Positions 1 through 8,676 of a DNA stretch of 64,000 nt are shown piece after piece. The notes below the pieces were generated by a model. It made no database searches and was not told the DNA's origin. It saw only the letters and a list, made by a program, of their open reading frames with translations. Each line of letters begins with the position of its first letter. The stretch's first letter is position 1. The stretch is taken from positions 1 to 64,000 of the forward strand of contig JAHLWT010000052.1 in NCBI GenBank assembly GCA_019057775.1, given 5' to 3'. The stretch comes from Promethearchaeota archaeon. Lineage in GTDB: Archaea > Asgardarchaeota > Lokiarchaeia > Sigynarchaeales > SOKP01. Position numbers and translations under genes: made by a program.

Positions 1-1143
1 ATGACGAAAGTAATAATATTATCAGGAGGTTGGGGGACTCGTTTACGCCCACTAACTTGTATAATTCCCAAAAGTTGAATTCCTGTAGTGAATAAACCAG
101 TAATTGAACATCAAATCTTGCTTTTAAAATCAGCTGGGGTAGAAGAAATAGTACTGGCTGTAAGCGTAATGAGTGAGGTTATAAAGAAGTATTTTGGGGA
201 TGGAAAAAAACTTGGAGTAAAAATACACTATACGGATGAAAGACATCCACGTGGTACGGCTGGAGCAATTAAACTAGCTGAACAATTCCTTAAAGATGAC
301 AATTTTTTCATGTTAAACGGTGATGTCATTCTAAATTTTGATTTTAATGAAATGGTTAGTGCTCATAAAAAATATGGAGGAATTGGGCTAATCGCGAGCA
401 AAGTTGTTGATGATACTTCTCGATATGGAATTTTAATAGTTGAAGAGGAATCCCAGAAGATATTGAAATTTCTTGAGAAATCTGAATATCACGCCCCTGG
501 AGAAAAAAATGTACCTATGCCGATTAATGCTGGAGTTTATCTTTTAGAACCGGAAATCTTTAAATACATCGAACCAGAAAAAAAGATCTCAATTGAGACA
601 GGGGTTTTTCCTAAGTTAGTTAAAGAAGAAAGTTTGTTTTATTATCCAATATCTGGTGTATGGAAAGATATTGGAAACCCAGAGGAATTACTTGAAGGGA
701 ATATCCTTTTAATGAAAGATATAATTAGCAACTCAAAGGAACAAAAGAAAAATTTACTCAATCAAAACCTTGATGTAGAAGGCAAAATAATTATACATCC
801 ACCTGTCACTATCGGAGAAAACGTAGTGATTAGAAAGAACTGTCAAATTGGACCAAATGCTATAATAGGGGATAATGTATACATAGGAAACAATGTAGAA
901 ATTAAAGAAGCCGTTATATACAACGAGGCCTATATTTCTAAAGATGTGAAAATAGAAAAAGCCATCATCTCAGATAACTGTTTAATCCATGATGGTGCTA
1001 AATTAATCGGTAATAATGATAATCTTGTCCTACTCTCCTCACACGTGGAAGTGTTAGGAAATGTTAATTTAATTGCTCCCTCTAATAGTTCGATTACAGT
1101 ATGTCATCATGAAGTTGTAAAAGATTATACAATAAAAGATTAG
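1..1143 (+). CDS. Sugar-1-phosphate nucleotidyltransferase (GDP-mannose pyrophosphorylase-like) interrupted by an in-frame TGA
   Basis: Activates sugars as NDP-sugars for glycan or lipid-linked sugar synthesis in the cytosol. The first codons, starting at the ATG at base 1, encode the nucleotide-binding signature SGGWGTRLRPLT, followed by PKS-stop-IPVVNKPVIEHQ. The TGA at 76-78 falls where relatives have Leu or a similar residue in the PK-P-L-x-PV motif, so TTA to TGA is a one-base change. After it the frame is open to 1143: the Rossmann-like domain (LNGDV metal/nucleotide motif near residue 105, counting the stop) and, from about residue 255, hexapeptide repeats forming a left-handed beta helix (IGENVVI, IGPNAII, IGDNVYI). 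Any reinitiation at GTG 88 would lack the signature loop and should be inactive. Either a pseudogene, a sequence error, or a readthrough case. Whether the exact substrate is mannose-1-P, glucose-1-P or another sugar cannot be told. Confidence 0.85.
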
Positions 1144-1209
1144 ATTACACCTTTCTTTGTGATTTTAGAATATTCAATTTTCAATCATTATATAAAGAGG
1201 CTCAATAAT

Positions 1210-1488
1210 ATGGAAAATTTGAAAGAAAACGGTCTGAAAATATATAAAGCAATATTTGGTGGTGAGAAGAAGGTAGAAATAGATGGAATTGATTACTCCA
1301 TCGAAAAATTTTCAAGTGGTATTAAGTACGTCGATCTTTTTGGATATCGATTTATTGAACAAAATCGCAATAAAAAATCAGAATGGGGCAAAAAAGCACG
1401 AGAAGACCATAAGATTATGTGGATCATAAAAGGAAGACGATACATGGCAAGGATAATGGATGATGAATATACTGATTTAAAAAAATAA
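1210..1488 (+). CDS. Small hypothetical protein (92 aa)
   Basis: A 92-residue basic protein of unknown function. I chose ATG 1210 over the upstream GTG at 1159 because an AAAGAGG ribosome-binding-like stretch lies about 9 bases before it and the extra N-terminal residues look non-conserved. The protein mixes charged and aromatic residues (GIDYSIEKF, YRFIEQNRN, MWIIKGRRYMARI) and looks like a small beta-rich domain. It lies 66 bases downstream of the nucleotidyltransferase on the same strand and may be co-transcribed. No recognised motif. Confidence 0.5.
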   Translation: MENLKENGLKIYKAIFGGEKKVEIDGIDYSIEKFSSGIKYVDLFGYRFIEQNRNKKSEWGKKAREDHKIMWIIKGRRYMARIMDDEYTDLKK

Positions 1489-1724
1489 AGAATTTTATTA
1501 TTTTATTAACATAAGATAATATGAATAACCTTCGTGAGACAGGGGTTTTCGTATCAAATTATTATTTACTTTCATCTTTAGTAACTCCAATTCTATTTAG
1601 AGATTAATCTCTCTCCGATTATAAAAAGAGAACGAAAATGCTAAAATGAATTATAGTCCGATTATTATCTCTTCTGCAGATATAAGAAGCTTTTTATTTA
1701 GGAAAACTTTATTTGGAAAAGCGA

Positions 1725-2321
1725 TTAAACCTTTAATTTTTCATTAACAAGTTCTAAATATGATTTTTGTATAGAATCTTCTTTTTTAATATTGAATAAG
1801 CTTAAGAAATCGAATAAGACCTCCTGAATTTCTTCGATTTTTTCTAAAGAATCTGTTAAATATTCAACTTCAATAAAGTGTTGATTTAAAATTGGCAAGT
1901 AGTCAATTAAAGCTTCAATAGAATAGTTTTTATAATCAAACTTAAACAATTCTCTTTCTTTTTTGACACTCAACACCTCTTTGAATCCGAGCAAAGTTAA
2001 AATCCTCTTCATTTTTCCATAATCTTCAATTTTTAAATCTATTTCTTCACGAGTTTTAGTAGATTTATCTATCTTTTTTCCTTTGTATGTAAAATAAACT
2101 TCTTTCTCTTGTTCTTCCCATTTATTATCTTTAATAAATTTAATCGACTTACGGAGTCTTAAAGCTTCATCAGTCTTTTTGAAGTCTCTTAATCCATTCG
2201 GCATATTAAAATATGTATCTTCATGCATTAATGAAAATTTATAGATCCCCTGCTTTTCTTTGAAACATTTTCTCATTAATTCTGGATCAGAGATTTTTGC
2301 TTTAATTTCTACTTCAATCAT
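1725..2321 (-). CDS. CYTH-domain protein (class IV adenylate cyclase / triphosphatase family, CyaB-like)
   Basis: CYTH tunnel-fold enzymes hydrolyse or cyclise triphosphate compounds (inorganic triphosphate, thiamine triphosphate, ATP). The N-terminus MIEVEIKAK carries the defining ExExK motif (E3, E5, K7). Further family features are EALRLRKS, a YFTYKGKK strand, KTREEIDLKI and the acidic C-terminal HFIEVEYL segment. At 198 aa the length is typical of archaeal CyaB-like proteins. The reading frame can begin at a TTG at 2342, but the ATG at 2321 places ExExK at the very N-terminus as in relatives, so I use it. The exact substrate cannot be inferred; archaeal members are mostly annotated class IV adenylate cyclase without proof. 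Confidence 0.85.
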   Translation of the reverse strand: MIEVEIKAKISDPELMRKCFKEKQGIYKFSLMHEDTYFNMPNGLRDFKKTDEALRLRKSIKFIKDNKWEEQEKEVYFTYKGKKIDKSTKTREEIDLKIEDYGKMKRILTLLGFKEVLSVKKERELFKFDYKNYSIEALIDYLPILNQHFIEVEYLTDSLEKIEEIQEVLFDFLSLFNIKKEDSIQKSYLELVNEKLKV

Positions 2322-2398
2322 AATAATATTATTTGATAACAATTATAATGAATTATTTTTTATTAGTATTAATTGATTGAATTGGGGTTGTTGTTTTT

Positions 2399-3367
2399 AT
2401 CACTCAATTAAAAGCAGAAGCAAGGAAACTCGCAGAAAAATTCAAATATCTTCCTTACATAATAGAAAGATATCTCGAATTCTTAGGTCTAGATAATACA
2501 ATTAAGTTATTAGAAGCAAATGAAAAACCATTAATCCCATCAATAAGAGTCAATACCCTTAAGATCTCTCCCTCAGAACTAACACATAAATTGGAACAAA
2601 AAGGATTTAAGTTAGAACCATTAGAATGGGTTCCCTATGGATTTAAAGTAATTAAAGAGACTTTCAATTTAGGATCTTCTCATGAATATCTTCAAGGTTA
2701 TTACTATTTACAGAATATAGCCTCGATGTTGCCTGCTTTAATCCTTGATCCAAAACCGAATGAATTAATTATTGATATGTGTGCTGCGCCTGGGAGTAAA
2801 GCAACACATCTAGCCCAAATAATGAACAATAAAGGCACGCTCATTTTAATAGATAGGAATAGGAATAGACTCCCCTCTTTAGATATGAATTTAAGAAGAT
2901 TAGGTATTACAAATTCGATTATTTTAAATTTTGATGCAATTAACCTACATATATTGAATGTAAAAGCAGATAAAATACTACTGGATGCACCATGTACAGG
3001 AGAAGGATTAATAAGGCAAGATAAAAGCAGGAAAACTAGCAAAAAATTAAAAGATATTGAAAAAATGGCTTCGATACAGAAAAATTTGCTTACAGCAGGT
3101 TTAAATACCTTAAAACCAAATGGTACATTATTGTATAGCACTTGTTCAATTGCTCCTGAAGAAAATGAGTTGGTGATAGACGATGTACTAAAAAAACATC
3201 CAAAATTTGTTATTCGAAAAATACAGATGGAATATGGAGTGAACGGATTTGTTAAGGTATTTGGGAAGGATATAATGCCTCAACTAAAACATTCGCAAAG
3301 GATATATCCACATATTCATGACACCATAGGATTTTTTATATGTTTAATTGAAAATAAGCAGAAGTAA
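2399..3367 (+). CDS. NOL1/NOP2/Sun-family RNA cytosine-C5 methyltransferase with no canonical start codon
   Basis: Transfers methyl from S-adenosylmethionine to cytosine C5 in tRNA or rRNA. Visible motifs: SAM-binding DMCAAPGSKATH, motif IV DAPCTGEG with Cys199, and motif VI YSTCSIAPEENE with catalytic Cys249 (numbered from 2399); C-terminal QRIYPHIHDTIGFF is typical. The first ATG/GTG/TTG in frame is TTG 2591, but clear family sequence lies upstream (ARKLAEKFKYLPYIIERYLEFLG, then SIRVNTLK). The frame is open back to a TGA at 2378 and contains no ATG, GTG or TTG. An ATC at 2399, 12 bases after GGGG, or ATT 2381 could be the initiator, or a base change destroyed the start. The true product is about 320 aa, the usual archaeal size. 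Start uncertain; function class sure. Confidence 0.85.
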   Translation: MTQLKAEARKLAEKFKYLPYIIERYLEFLGLDNTIKLLEANEKPLIPSIRVNTLKISPSELTHKLEQKGFKLEPLEWVPYGFKVIKETFNLGSSHEYLQGYYYLQNIASMLPALILDPKPNELIIDMCAAPGSKATHLAQIMNNKGTLILIDRNRNRLPSLDMNLRRLGITNSIILNFDAINLHILNVKADKILLDAPCTGEGLIRQDKSRKTSKKLKDIEKMASIQKNLLTAGLNTLKPNGTLLYSTCSIAPEENELVIDDVLKKHPKFVIRKIQMEYGVNGFVKVFGKDIMPQLKHSQRIYPHIHDTIGFFICLIENKQK

Positions 3368-3630
3368 TAACATATATTAAATGCCCTTCCGCAGAAAATC
3401 ATGATAAATTGAAATTTTTTTTAATATTTAGACTCATATCTAAGTCATTTCTTTTTTTGTTGAATTTTAGTCGTTATACCTTTATAGGAGCAATGTGATT
3501 AATAATATTCTGATTTAAAATTTTATCCAATGGCAATTGAAATTCTCTGAAAACAGTGGTTTAAATCTTCCAAATTTTATTAGTTTTCATTATTCAAATA
3601 GTTTTAATAATAATTTTTGTTAGTGGAAAT

Positions 3631-4014
3631 TTGGAAAAAAGAAGAAGAAATAATAAGAATAAGAATCGAAGCGTATCGAAGAAAATCGAGGATTTGGTAA
3701 GCAAATATAAGAATTTAGAAATAGAAAAAAGCAAAAAAAAGGCTTGGACATCTCATTTTTCAAAGAAATTACAATACTTTTTAAAAATCTTTCCCGTAAG
3801 AGTAAATGTTTCATTATATTTATTAAGAAATAATCTTTATAGAATTCTTAATAATAGTATAAAGAACACTAATATTAGGAAATTAGTTAAAAAAGAAATT
3901 CTGAAAGCACCAAAAGGAACATTTTCAGAATTTAAAAGGCTTTTTAGTGAACTCACCAACGAGTTAAAAGATCAAAAGCAGAATGACTTTATCCTATTGA
4001 ATAATAATAACTAA
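3631..4014 (+). CDS. Hypothetical lysine-rich protein (127 aa)
   Basis: A strongly basic, probably helical protein with a Lys/Arg/Asn-rich N-terminus (EKRRRNNKNKNR) and no recognised domain. It starts with TTG and has no obvious ribosome-binding site. It ends 7 bases before the winged-helix regulator on the same strand, so the two may be co-transcribed and functionally linked. Codon use resembles neighbours (AAA, AAT, ATT rich), but low-complexity AT-rich DNA can give such frames by chance. Confidence 0.4.
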   Translation: MEKRRRNNKNKNRSVSKKIEDLVSKYKNLEIEKSKKKAWTSHFSKKLQYFLKIFPVRVNVSLYLLRNNLYRILNNSIKNTNIRKLVKKEILKAPKGTFSEFKRLFSELTNELKDQKQNDFILLNNNN

Positions 4015-4021
4015 CTTTGCG

Positions 4022-4732
4022 ATGAAGACTCGAATTAAAGCTATCCCCCTTGGATTAGATCATCCTAGTGTAAAAAAAGTAATAGGGATAGCAGAAGAAA
4101 TTATGAGTAAGAACAAAGTATTGAATATTGAAACATTATACAATAAGGCAAAAAAGAGCTTAAAACTTCCAAGGAATGGTCTTCTAAGTATTATCCAATT
4201 ATTACTAGATAAGAAGATTTTAATTGAGGGTTCTAAATTTTCTAAAGGGACAATACTCAAAAACCAATGTAGAAAAAAACTCTATAATTTCATTATGATT
4301 TATCCGGGGGTGCATTTCTCTATCTTAAGAAAAAGAGTTCTTTGCGATGATAAAGGGAATATTGGGAGTTCTGGGCAATTAGTTTGGCATTTAGAGATGT
4401 TACTTAAATTTAACTCGATTAAGAAAACTAAGGTTGGAAACTATACAATTTTTTTCCCATTTGATATGGATGAAGAAGTGGGAAAGTATTTCTTCTTGAT
4501 TAGAGATCAGGTTAATAAAAATTTTTTTAACCTATTGATTAACCAGAATTCTATTAAAAAATCTGATATTTACAAACTCATAAATGAAAAAAGAGAAGAT
4601 GTATATTACCGCTTGAAGAATTTAATGGAACAAGAACTAATCTTGCCACTAAAAGAATCTGATAAAAAAATCTTAGTAAATTCAGCTAAAAGAGATAACA
4701 TCTTAGGAGTATTAGAAAAGTTCAAGGATTAA
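4022..4732 (+). CDS. Tandem winged-helix DNA-binding regulator (putative)
   Basis: A 236-aa protein that looks like an archaeal transcription regulator with two or three winged-helix modules. The clearest one lies around residues 80-150: KLYNFIMIYPGVHFSILRK, then SGQLVWHLEMLLKFNSIKK and TKVGNYTIFFP, the usual helix-turn-helix followed by a beta wing, as in many archaeal PadR/MarR-like proteins. A second wHTH-like stretch (SIKKSDIYKLINEKREDVYYRLKNLME) lies near 175-205. It sits between the basic 127-aa protein and a 7TM-longin protein, so it may act on this small cluster. Target unknown. Confidence 0.65.
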   Translation: MKTRIKAIPLGLDHPSVKKVIGIAEEIMSKNKVLNIETLYNKAKKSLKLPRNGLLSIIQLLLDKKILIEGSKFSKGTILKNQCRKKLYNFIMIYPGVHFSILRKRVLCDDKGNIGSSGQLVWHLEMLLKFNSIKKTKVGNYTIFFPFDMDEEVGKYFFLIRDQVNKNFFNLLINQNSIKKSDIYKLINEKREDVYYRLKNLMEQELILPLKESDKKILVNSAKRDNILGVLEKFKD

Positions 4733-4780
4733 TAATTAAAAAATATACTAACAAAATAAAATTGAGATTCGATTAAAAAA

Positions 4781-5755
4781 ATGACATTAAATTGGAATAT
4801 TGAAGTTATTTTTGATTTTGTTATTGCTTTTGCAGGTTTAATTAGTACGATCATCACTTATTTACCGCCTAAAACTCAAAAAATAACTTCACTTAATTTT
4901 ATTAGGCTTTCAATCTTTGGAATGTTTATATTTATGTTTTTTGATGGGTTGTCATTCCTCTTTGTCAGCGACTTTATTGCTCGTTTAACGGGATTAATGC
5001 TTATACCAACCGCATTATCTATAATCATTGGTGTTAATTATACAATAAGGGAAACTTATTATTCCAAGGGATTCGTCTTAGTTTTTGGCTTAAGTATTCT
5101 ATTTTTATTTGTTGGTCTCCAACCAAATGCTACAATACCTAGTACAGAATCTGGCTATCTTAGAATAGAGTGGGTAGGATTTTTTAATATTTTTGGGATA
5201 TTATTTACGGCTATAGCAGTCTTGTATATGTTCTATTGGGGAATTAAAACGTGGTTAAATGCTCCATTATTAATAAAAAAAGAAGCCTCTCTATTTTTTA
5301 CAGGGATATCAATAACTACAATTATAGGATTATTTTTTTATTTCATGTACCTTTTTGAATCGTTTTATATTTTAATTTCTAATTTATTAATCTTAATTGG
5401 TGTAATTATCTTCTTGGTTGCTATACTAAAAGAGCCAAAATTGCTATATATACTACCTTTCACCGTTCACCGAATCCTTGTAAAAGACAGAGAAGGAGCT
5501 CCCTTGTATGATCATGATTGGGTTGAATCAAATATTACTGAAACTATTTTTACTGGTTTTTTAAATGCTGTTCAACTCATGAGCCAAGAAGTAATGGATA
5601 TTGGGGGGCTCTTAGATATTAACTTAGAAGAAGGAATTTTAATTGTGAGAGAATCTAAACTTGTGACTGTTGGATTAGTTGCTACAAAATCTTCCAAATT
5701 ATTACGTGAGTCAGTAATAAAATTCACAAGAGATTTCGAAGAAAAATTCGAATGA
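4781..5755 (+). CDS. Seven-transmembrane protein with cytosolic longin-like C-terminal domain
   Basis: A 324-aa membrane protein. About seven hydrophobic segments occupy residues 7-220 (for example VIFDFVIAFAGLISTIITYL, FVLVFGLSILFLFVGL, LILIGVIIFLVAIL). The remaining about 100 residues form a soluble domain beginning HRILVKDREGAPLYDHD and continuing with a helix (TIFTGFLNAVQLMSQEVM) and further strands; this strand pair, helix and strand layout matches the longin/roadblock-like domains common in Asgard proteins and resembles the one at 27736-28536. Such domains bind small GTPases in eukaryotes, so a GTPase-linked membrane sensor or scaffold is plausible but inferred. A 105-aa gene follows after 24 bases. 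Confidence 0.65.
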   Translation: MTLNWNIEVIFDFVIAFAGLISTIITYLPPKTQKITSLNFIRLSIFGMFIFMFFDGLSFLFVSDFIARLTGLMLIPTALSIIIGVNYTIRETYYSKGFVLVFGLSILFLFVGLQPNATIPSTESGYLRIEWVGFFNIFGILFTAIAVLYMFYWGIKTWLNAPLLIKKEASLFFTGISITTIIGLFFYFMYLFESFYILISNLLILIGVIIFLVAILKEPKLLYILPFTVHRILVKDREGAPLYDHDWVESNITETIFTGFLNAVQLMSQEVMDIGGLLDINLEEGILIVRESKLVTVGLVATKSSKLLRESVIKFTRDFEEKFE

Positions 5756-5779
5756 GAGTTAAAGGATTCAGTTAAAGAT

Positions 5780-6097
5780 ATGAGTCAGTATAAAGGCGCT
5801 TATGATCTGATCGTAAAGCACTTCTCTAACTTTCCTTATAAGATTATCAAGAGTAGAAAGCAACCATTATTACTAACTGGAAAATATTTGAAGATACCTT
5901 TAGAATTAGAAACTAAACTTAGGAGTGTTTTTACTGATGAGGAAGAATATGAAGCTATCAAAACTGAACTAATCAAGTCACCACTCAGTATGCCTACGGA
6001 GTTTATTAACCTTTATAACGATCTAAAACATGAAATAGATCAATTATCCGGCGAGGATCTTAAATATCTAAATACGAATCTGAGTAATGAGGAATAA
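5780..6097 (+). CDS. Hypothetical protein (105 aa)
   Basis: A 105-aa soluble protein of unknown function starting with ATG. It begins 24 bases after the 7TM-longin gene and is almost certainly in the same transcript, which suggests a role with that membrane protein. It is helical in its C-terminal half (YNDLKHEIDQLSGEDLKYL) with no signal peptide, membrane segment or recognised motif. Confidence 0.5.
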   Translation: MSQYKGAYDLIVKHFSNFPYKIIKSRKQPLLLTGKYLKIPLELETKLRSVFTDEEEYEAIKTELIKSPLSMPTEFINLYNDLKHEIDQLSGEDLKYLNTNLSNEE

Positions 6098-6180
6098 TTA
6101 TATTCGCTAATATGAAGTGAGGGAATGCTACCTTATTCAATCTTAGTTTTCGTTCATTTATTTTTAACATAGATCTTTCT

Positions 6181-6215
6181 GCATAAATTTAGTCCTAGTA
6201 ATTTTAAATATTCAA
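6181..6215 (+). repeat. Direct repeat copy 1 upstream of surface protein gene
   Basis: A 35-base element beginning GCATAAATTTAGTCCTAGTA. It matches copy 2 at 6407-6441 with 31 of 35 positions identical by eye; the flanking TTTCT/TTCTTT is similar too. The copies are 226 bases apart, both in the leader region of the surface protein. It could be a regulatory site or a trace of a local duplication. Confidence 0.6.
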
Positions 6216-6406
6216 AAAATGAATTAAATGATGTTAACTATTTTTATAAAATTAAAAGGGAGAATTATACGAAATCCAATGTTATAAAAACAAGAAATAA
6301 ATCATAGATCTCAGTGCACATATGATATTCTTGAAAACATCAGTATTAAAATGAAAATACTTTAATTCTAATCTCCTAAGTATCGTATTAATCAAGCAGA
6401 TTCTTT

Positions 6407-6441
6407 GCATAATTTTAGTCCTAATAATTTTATATGTTCAA
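6407..6441 (+). repeat. Direct repeat copy 2 upstream of surface protein gene
   Basis: Second copy of the 35-base element (GCATAATTTTAGTCCTAATA...), ending 63 bases before the surface protein start. The core AGTCCTARTAATTTTA is shared with copy 1. Confidence 0.6.
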
Positions 6442-6503
6442 GATGTGTCTATATTCTTAATTTGTTTCTATAGAAATTTGAAACAAACTAAGGTGAAATT
6501 TAT

Positions 6504-8648
6504 ATGAAAAAAAATTTAAACATAAAAAGAATTTGGGGAATAATAATATTTCTTACTGTGAATTTCTTGGTTTTAAACTCATTCTATTTTACTGAAAATA
6601 ATCTTGGAAGTGTAGGCATATTTAATCAAGATGAGAATCATTTGAAATTATCTGCTGATCTACCGGGCACTTATTTTCATAGAGAAACACCCACGAGTTT
6701 TGTAGAATTCCCTACTTCACCAAACATTAATACCTATTTTTACGGCACTCCAGTTGTTGCAACGGCTGTCAAAAACGATGATGGTAATTGGGCAGGTGTT
6801 GGTATTTCTGTCCCCGGCTATTTTGGGGTGAATTTCTCTGGATATTCAAATTTTGATAGTTCAAAGCACGACGATATAAGATATATAAACATAACATACG
6901 AAATTACTTTTACTTATAACATTGAAGTAGATTCTGAAGATCTTGTTTTGAATTTCCATTGTGATGATGGCACTACACAAGGTATTACACTTTTTGAGAC
7001 TGCTGACGATTATATAGAACTTGAAGGTTCTTTAATCATTAATGAAGCCAACTTAGACCAAATATTTACCCGTGTTAAAGATGGTGGATATATTGAATCT
7101 TTTTCTCTCTCCGCAACTACATTCGCTTCAGGGGGACAATTTATTTATGTTGATTATCTTGATATTTACTATTATTACCCACTGAGAGTTACTCATGATC
7201 CTATTGTTATTACAGATGATAGTGAATTTACCTTTGTAAATGGAGTAATAGATGGGACAGGAACTTATAGTGATCCATTTATAATTGGTAATTGGTCTAT
7301 TAATGCGGGTTGGAGCGGATCGAGTATTGATATTTCTGGAACGACAGCGTATTTTACTATTGAAAATTGTATTTTAATAAATTCAGGTAATTCTGGTACA
7401 GATGCAGGTATTAGATTAGAAAATTCAACTAATGGACGCATTTTTAATAATAACATTTTTAACAACCTTAAAAATGGCATTTATTTAACATCATGTAAAA
7501 ATTTTAGCATTTCAAAAAATATAGTTTTTAATAATAGCAATGGAATCTATTTATATGGTTCTAATAACACTGAATTCTCCGATAATAATTCGTTTAATAA
7601 TTCTAATGGAATATTCATGGTTTATAGCAATTTCTGTGAAATGTATCGAAATAATTTATCTAATAATGCCGGTGTCGGTCTAAATATTTCAACCTCAAAA
7701 AATAATAAATATTACTACAACTTTATTTCACATAACGAGAAAGCTGTTGAATTATATGATTCTACTGAAAATTATATATATGAGAATTGGATCTGGAACA
7801 ATAATTATTATGTTGAGGGTAGCATTGATGGAAATTACATTTATAATAACTACTTCTTTTCGATTGAGGAACATGATACTGATGGAGATGGATTAACAGA
7901 TATAGAAGAATTCACCATTGGAACTAATCCTAGTTTAGTCGATACTGATGGAGATAATTTTATTGATGGATATGAAGATGACTACGGAAGTGATCCATTA
8001 GATCCGAATGATTATCCAAAAATATGGAAAAATGATTTCGATACACTCATGACATATCTTAATGGAAATACAACTCTGCTTCAACAAGTAATTAATTGGT
8101 ATACCAAATTAGAAGGCTATATGGATGGAAATGCAACCGCGCTTGCTGAAGTGATAATAAATGTGAATAACAATGCAACCCTACTTAACACTGTATATGC
8201 TTTAGCTACTCAAAACGGCGCTTACTTGTCGCAAATTAATGGAACACTCTCAAGTAGCATAGATGATATTCAAACGATAATTGACGAGTTAGGGATTACT
8301 ATTGGAGATACTGATTATGATGGTCTTGATGATTTAGGTGAGCTCACTCATGGCACTGATCCTACTATGATTGATACAGACTTGGATAATTTGAACGATG
8401 CTTTCGAAATTAAATATGGTACAGATCCGCTTGATGATGATTCTGATGACGATGGGCATTTCGATGGTATCGAAGTCGCCTCAGGTACAGATCCTCTAGA
8501 TGCTGATGATTATCCTGGAAGGGTTGCCCCTGGTGGCGGAATAAATATTCCCCTCATAATTGGCACCATAATTGGCGTAGTAAGTGCTATTACAGTGGGC
8601 ATACTTGCGGGAACTTTCTTCTATTTGAAAAAACGAAAAGTAGAATAA
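6504..8648 (+). CDS. Secreted cell-surface protein: beta-helix (NosD-like) plus calcium-binding thrombospondin type 3-like repeats
   Basis: A 714-aa exported, membrane-anchored protein. A signal peptide/TM lies at residues 9-28 (IWGIIIFLTVNFLVLNSFYF). After a beta-sandwich-like region (about 50-230) comes a right-handed beta-helix with repeated N-rich turns (about 255-450; units such as NNIFNNLKNGIYL and NNSNGIYLYGSNN), as in NosD/CASH carbohydrate-binding proteins. Acidic DTDGDGLTDIEE, DTDGDNFIDGYE, DTDYDGLDDLGE and DSDDDGHFDGIE repeats are thrombospondin type 3-like calcium sites, split by an Asn/Thr-rich helical insert. A C-terminal TM (IPLIIGTIIGVVSAITVGIL) and KKRK stop-transfer end it. 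Likely an S-layer-associated or adhesion protein; ligand unknown. Confidence 0.85.
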   Translation: MKKNLNIKRIWGIIIFLTVNFLVLNSFYFTENNLGSVGIFNQDENHLKLSADLPGTYFHRETPTSFVEFPTSPNINTYFYGTPVVATAVKNDDGNWAGVGISVPGYFGVNFSGYSNFDSSKHDDIRYINITYEITFTYNIEVDSEDLVLNFHCDDGTTQGITLFETADDYIELEGSLIINEANLDQIFTRVKDGGYIESFSLSATTFASGGQFIYVDYLDIYYYYPLRVTHDPIVITDDSEFTFVNGVIDGTGTYSDPFIIGNWSINAGWSGSSIDISGTTAYFTIENCILINSGNSGTDAGIRLENSTNGRIFNNNIFNNLKNGIYLTSCKNFSISKNIVFNNSNGIYLYGSNNTEFSDNNSFNNSNGIFMVYSNFCEMYRNNLSNNAGVGLNISTSKNNKYYYNFISHNEKAVELYDSTENYIYENWIWNNNYYVEGSIDGNYIYNNYFFSIEEHDTDGDGLTDIEEFTIGTNPSLVDTDGDNFIDGYEDDYGSDPLDPNDYPKIWKNDFDTLMTYLNGNTTLLQQVINWYTKLEGYMDGNATALAEVIINVNNNATLLNTVYALATQNGAYLSQINGTLSSSIDDIQTIIDELGITIGDTDYDGLDDLGELTHGTDPTMIDTDLDNLNDAFEIKYGTDPLDDDSDDDGHFDGIEVASGTDPLDADDYPGRVAPGGGINIPLIIGTIIGVVSAITVGILAGTFFYLKKRKVE

Positions 8649-8667
8649 ATAAATTTATTAAATGTTC

Positions 8668-8676
8668 TTTTTTTTT
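8668..8676 (+). terminator. Poly-T tract between convergent genes
   Basis: A nine-T run 19 bases after the surface protein stop, on its coding strand, fits the oligo-T terminators of archaea. It overlaps the 3' end of the convergent nip7 gene. Confidence 0.45.

Larger units (their letters stand above)
6098..6503. other. 406-base intergenic region upstream of the surface protein gene
   Basis: No open frame worth calling. It holds an imperfect direct repeat (see 6181-6215 and 6407-6441) and AT-rich sequence that must include the promoter for the surface protein starting at 6504. An AAGGTGAAA ribosome-binding-like stretch precedes that start at about 6489-6497. Confidence 0.6.

Noticed and set aside
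76..78. TGA as selenocysteine codon
   Set aside because: The residue position is Leu-like in relatives, not Cys, and no SECIS-like hairpin was recognised nearby.
2704..3141. 145-aa minus-strand frame inside the RNA methyltransferase
   Set aside because: Antisense shadow of a gene with intact catalytic motifs; the product is an implausible hydrophobic string.
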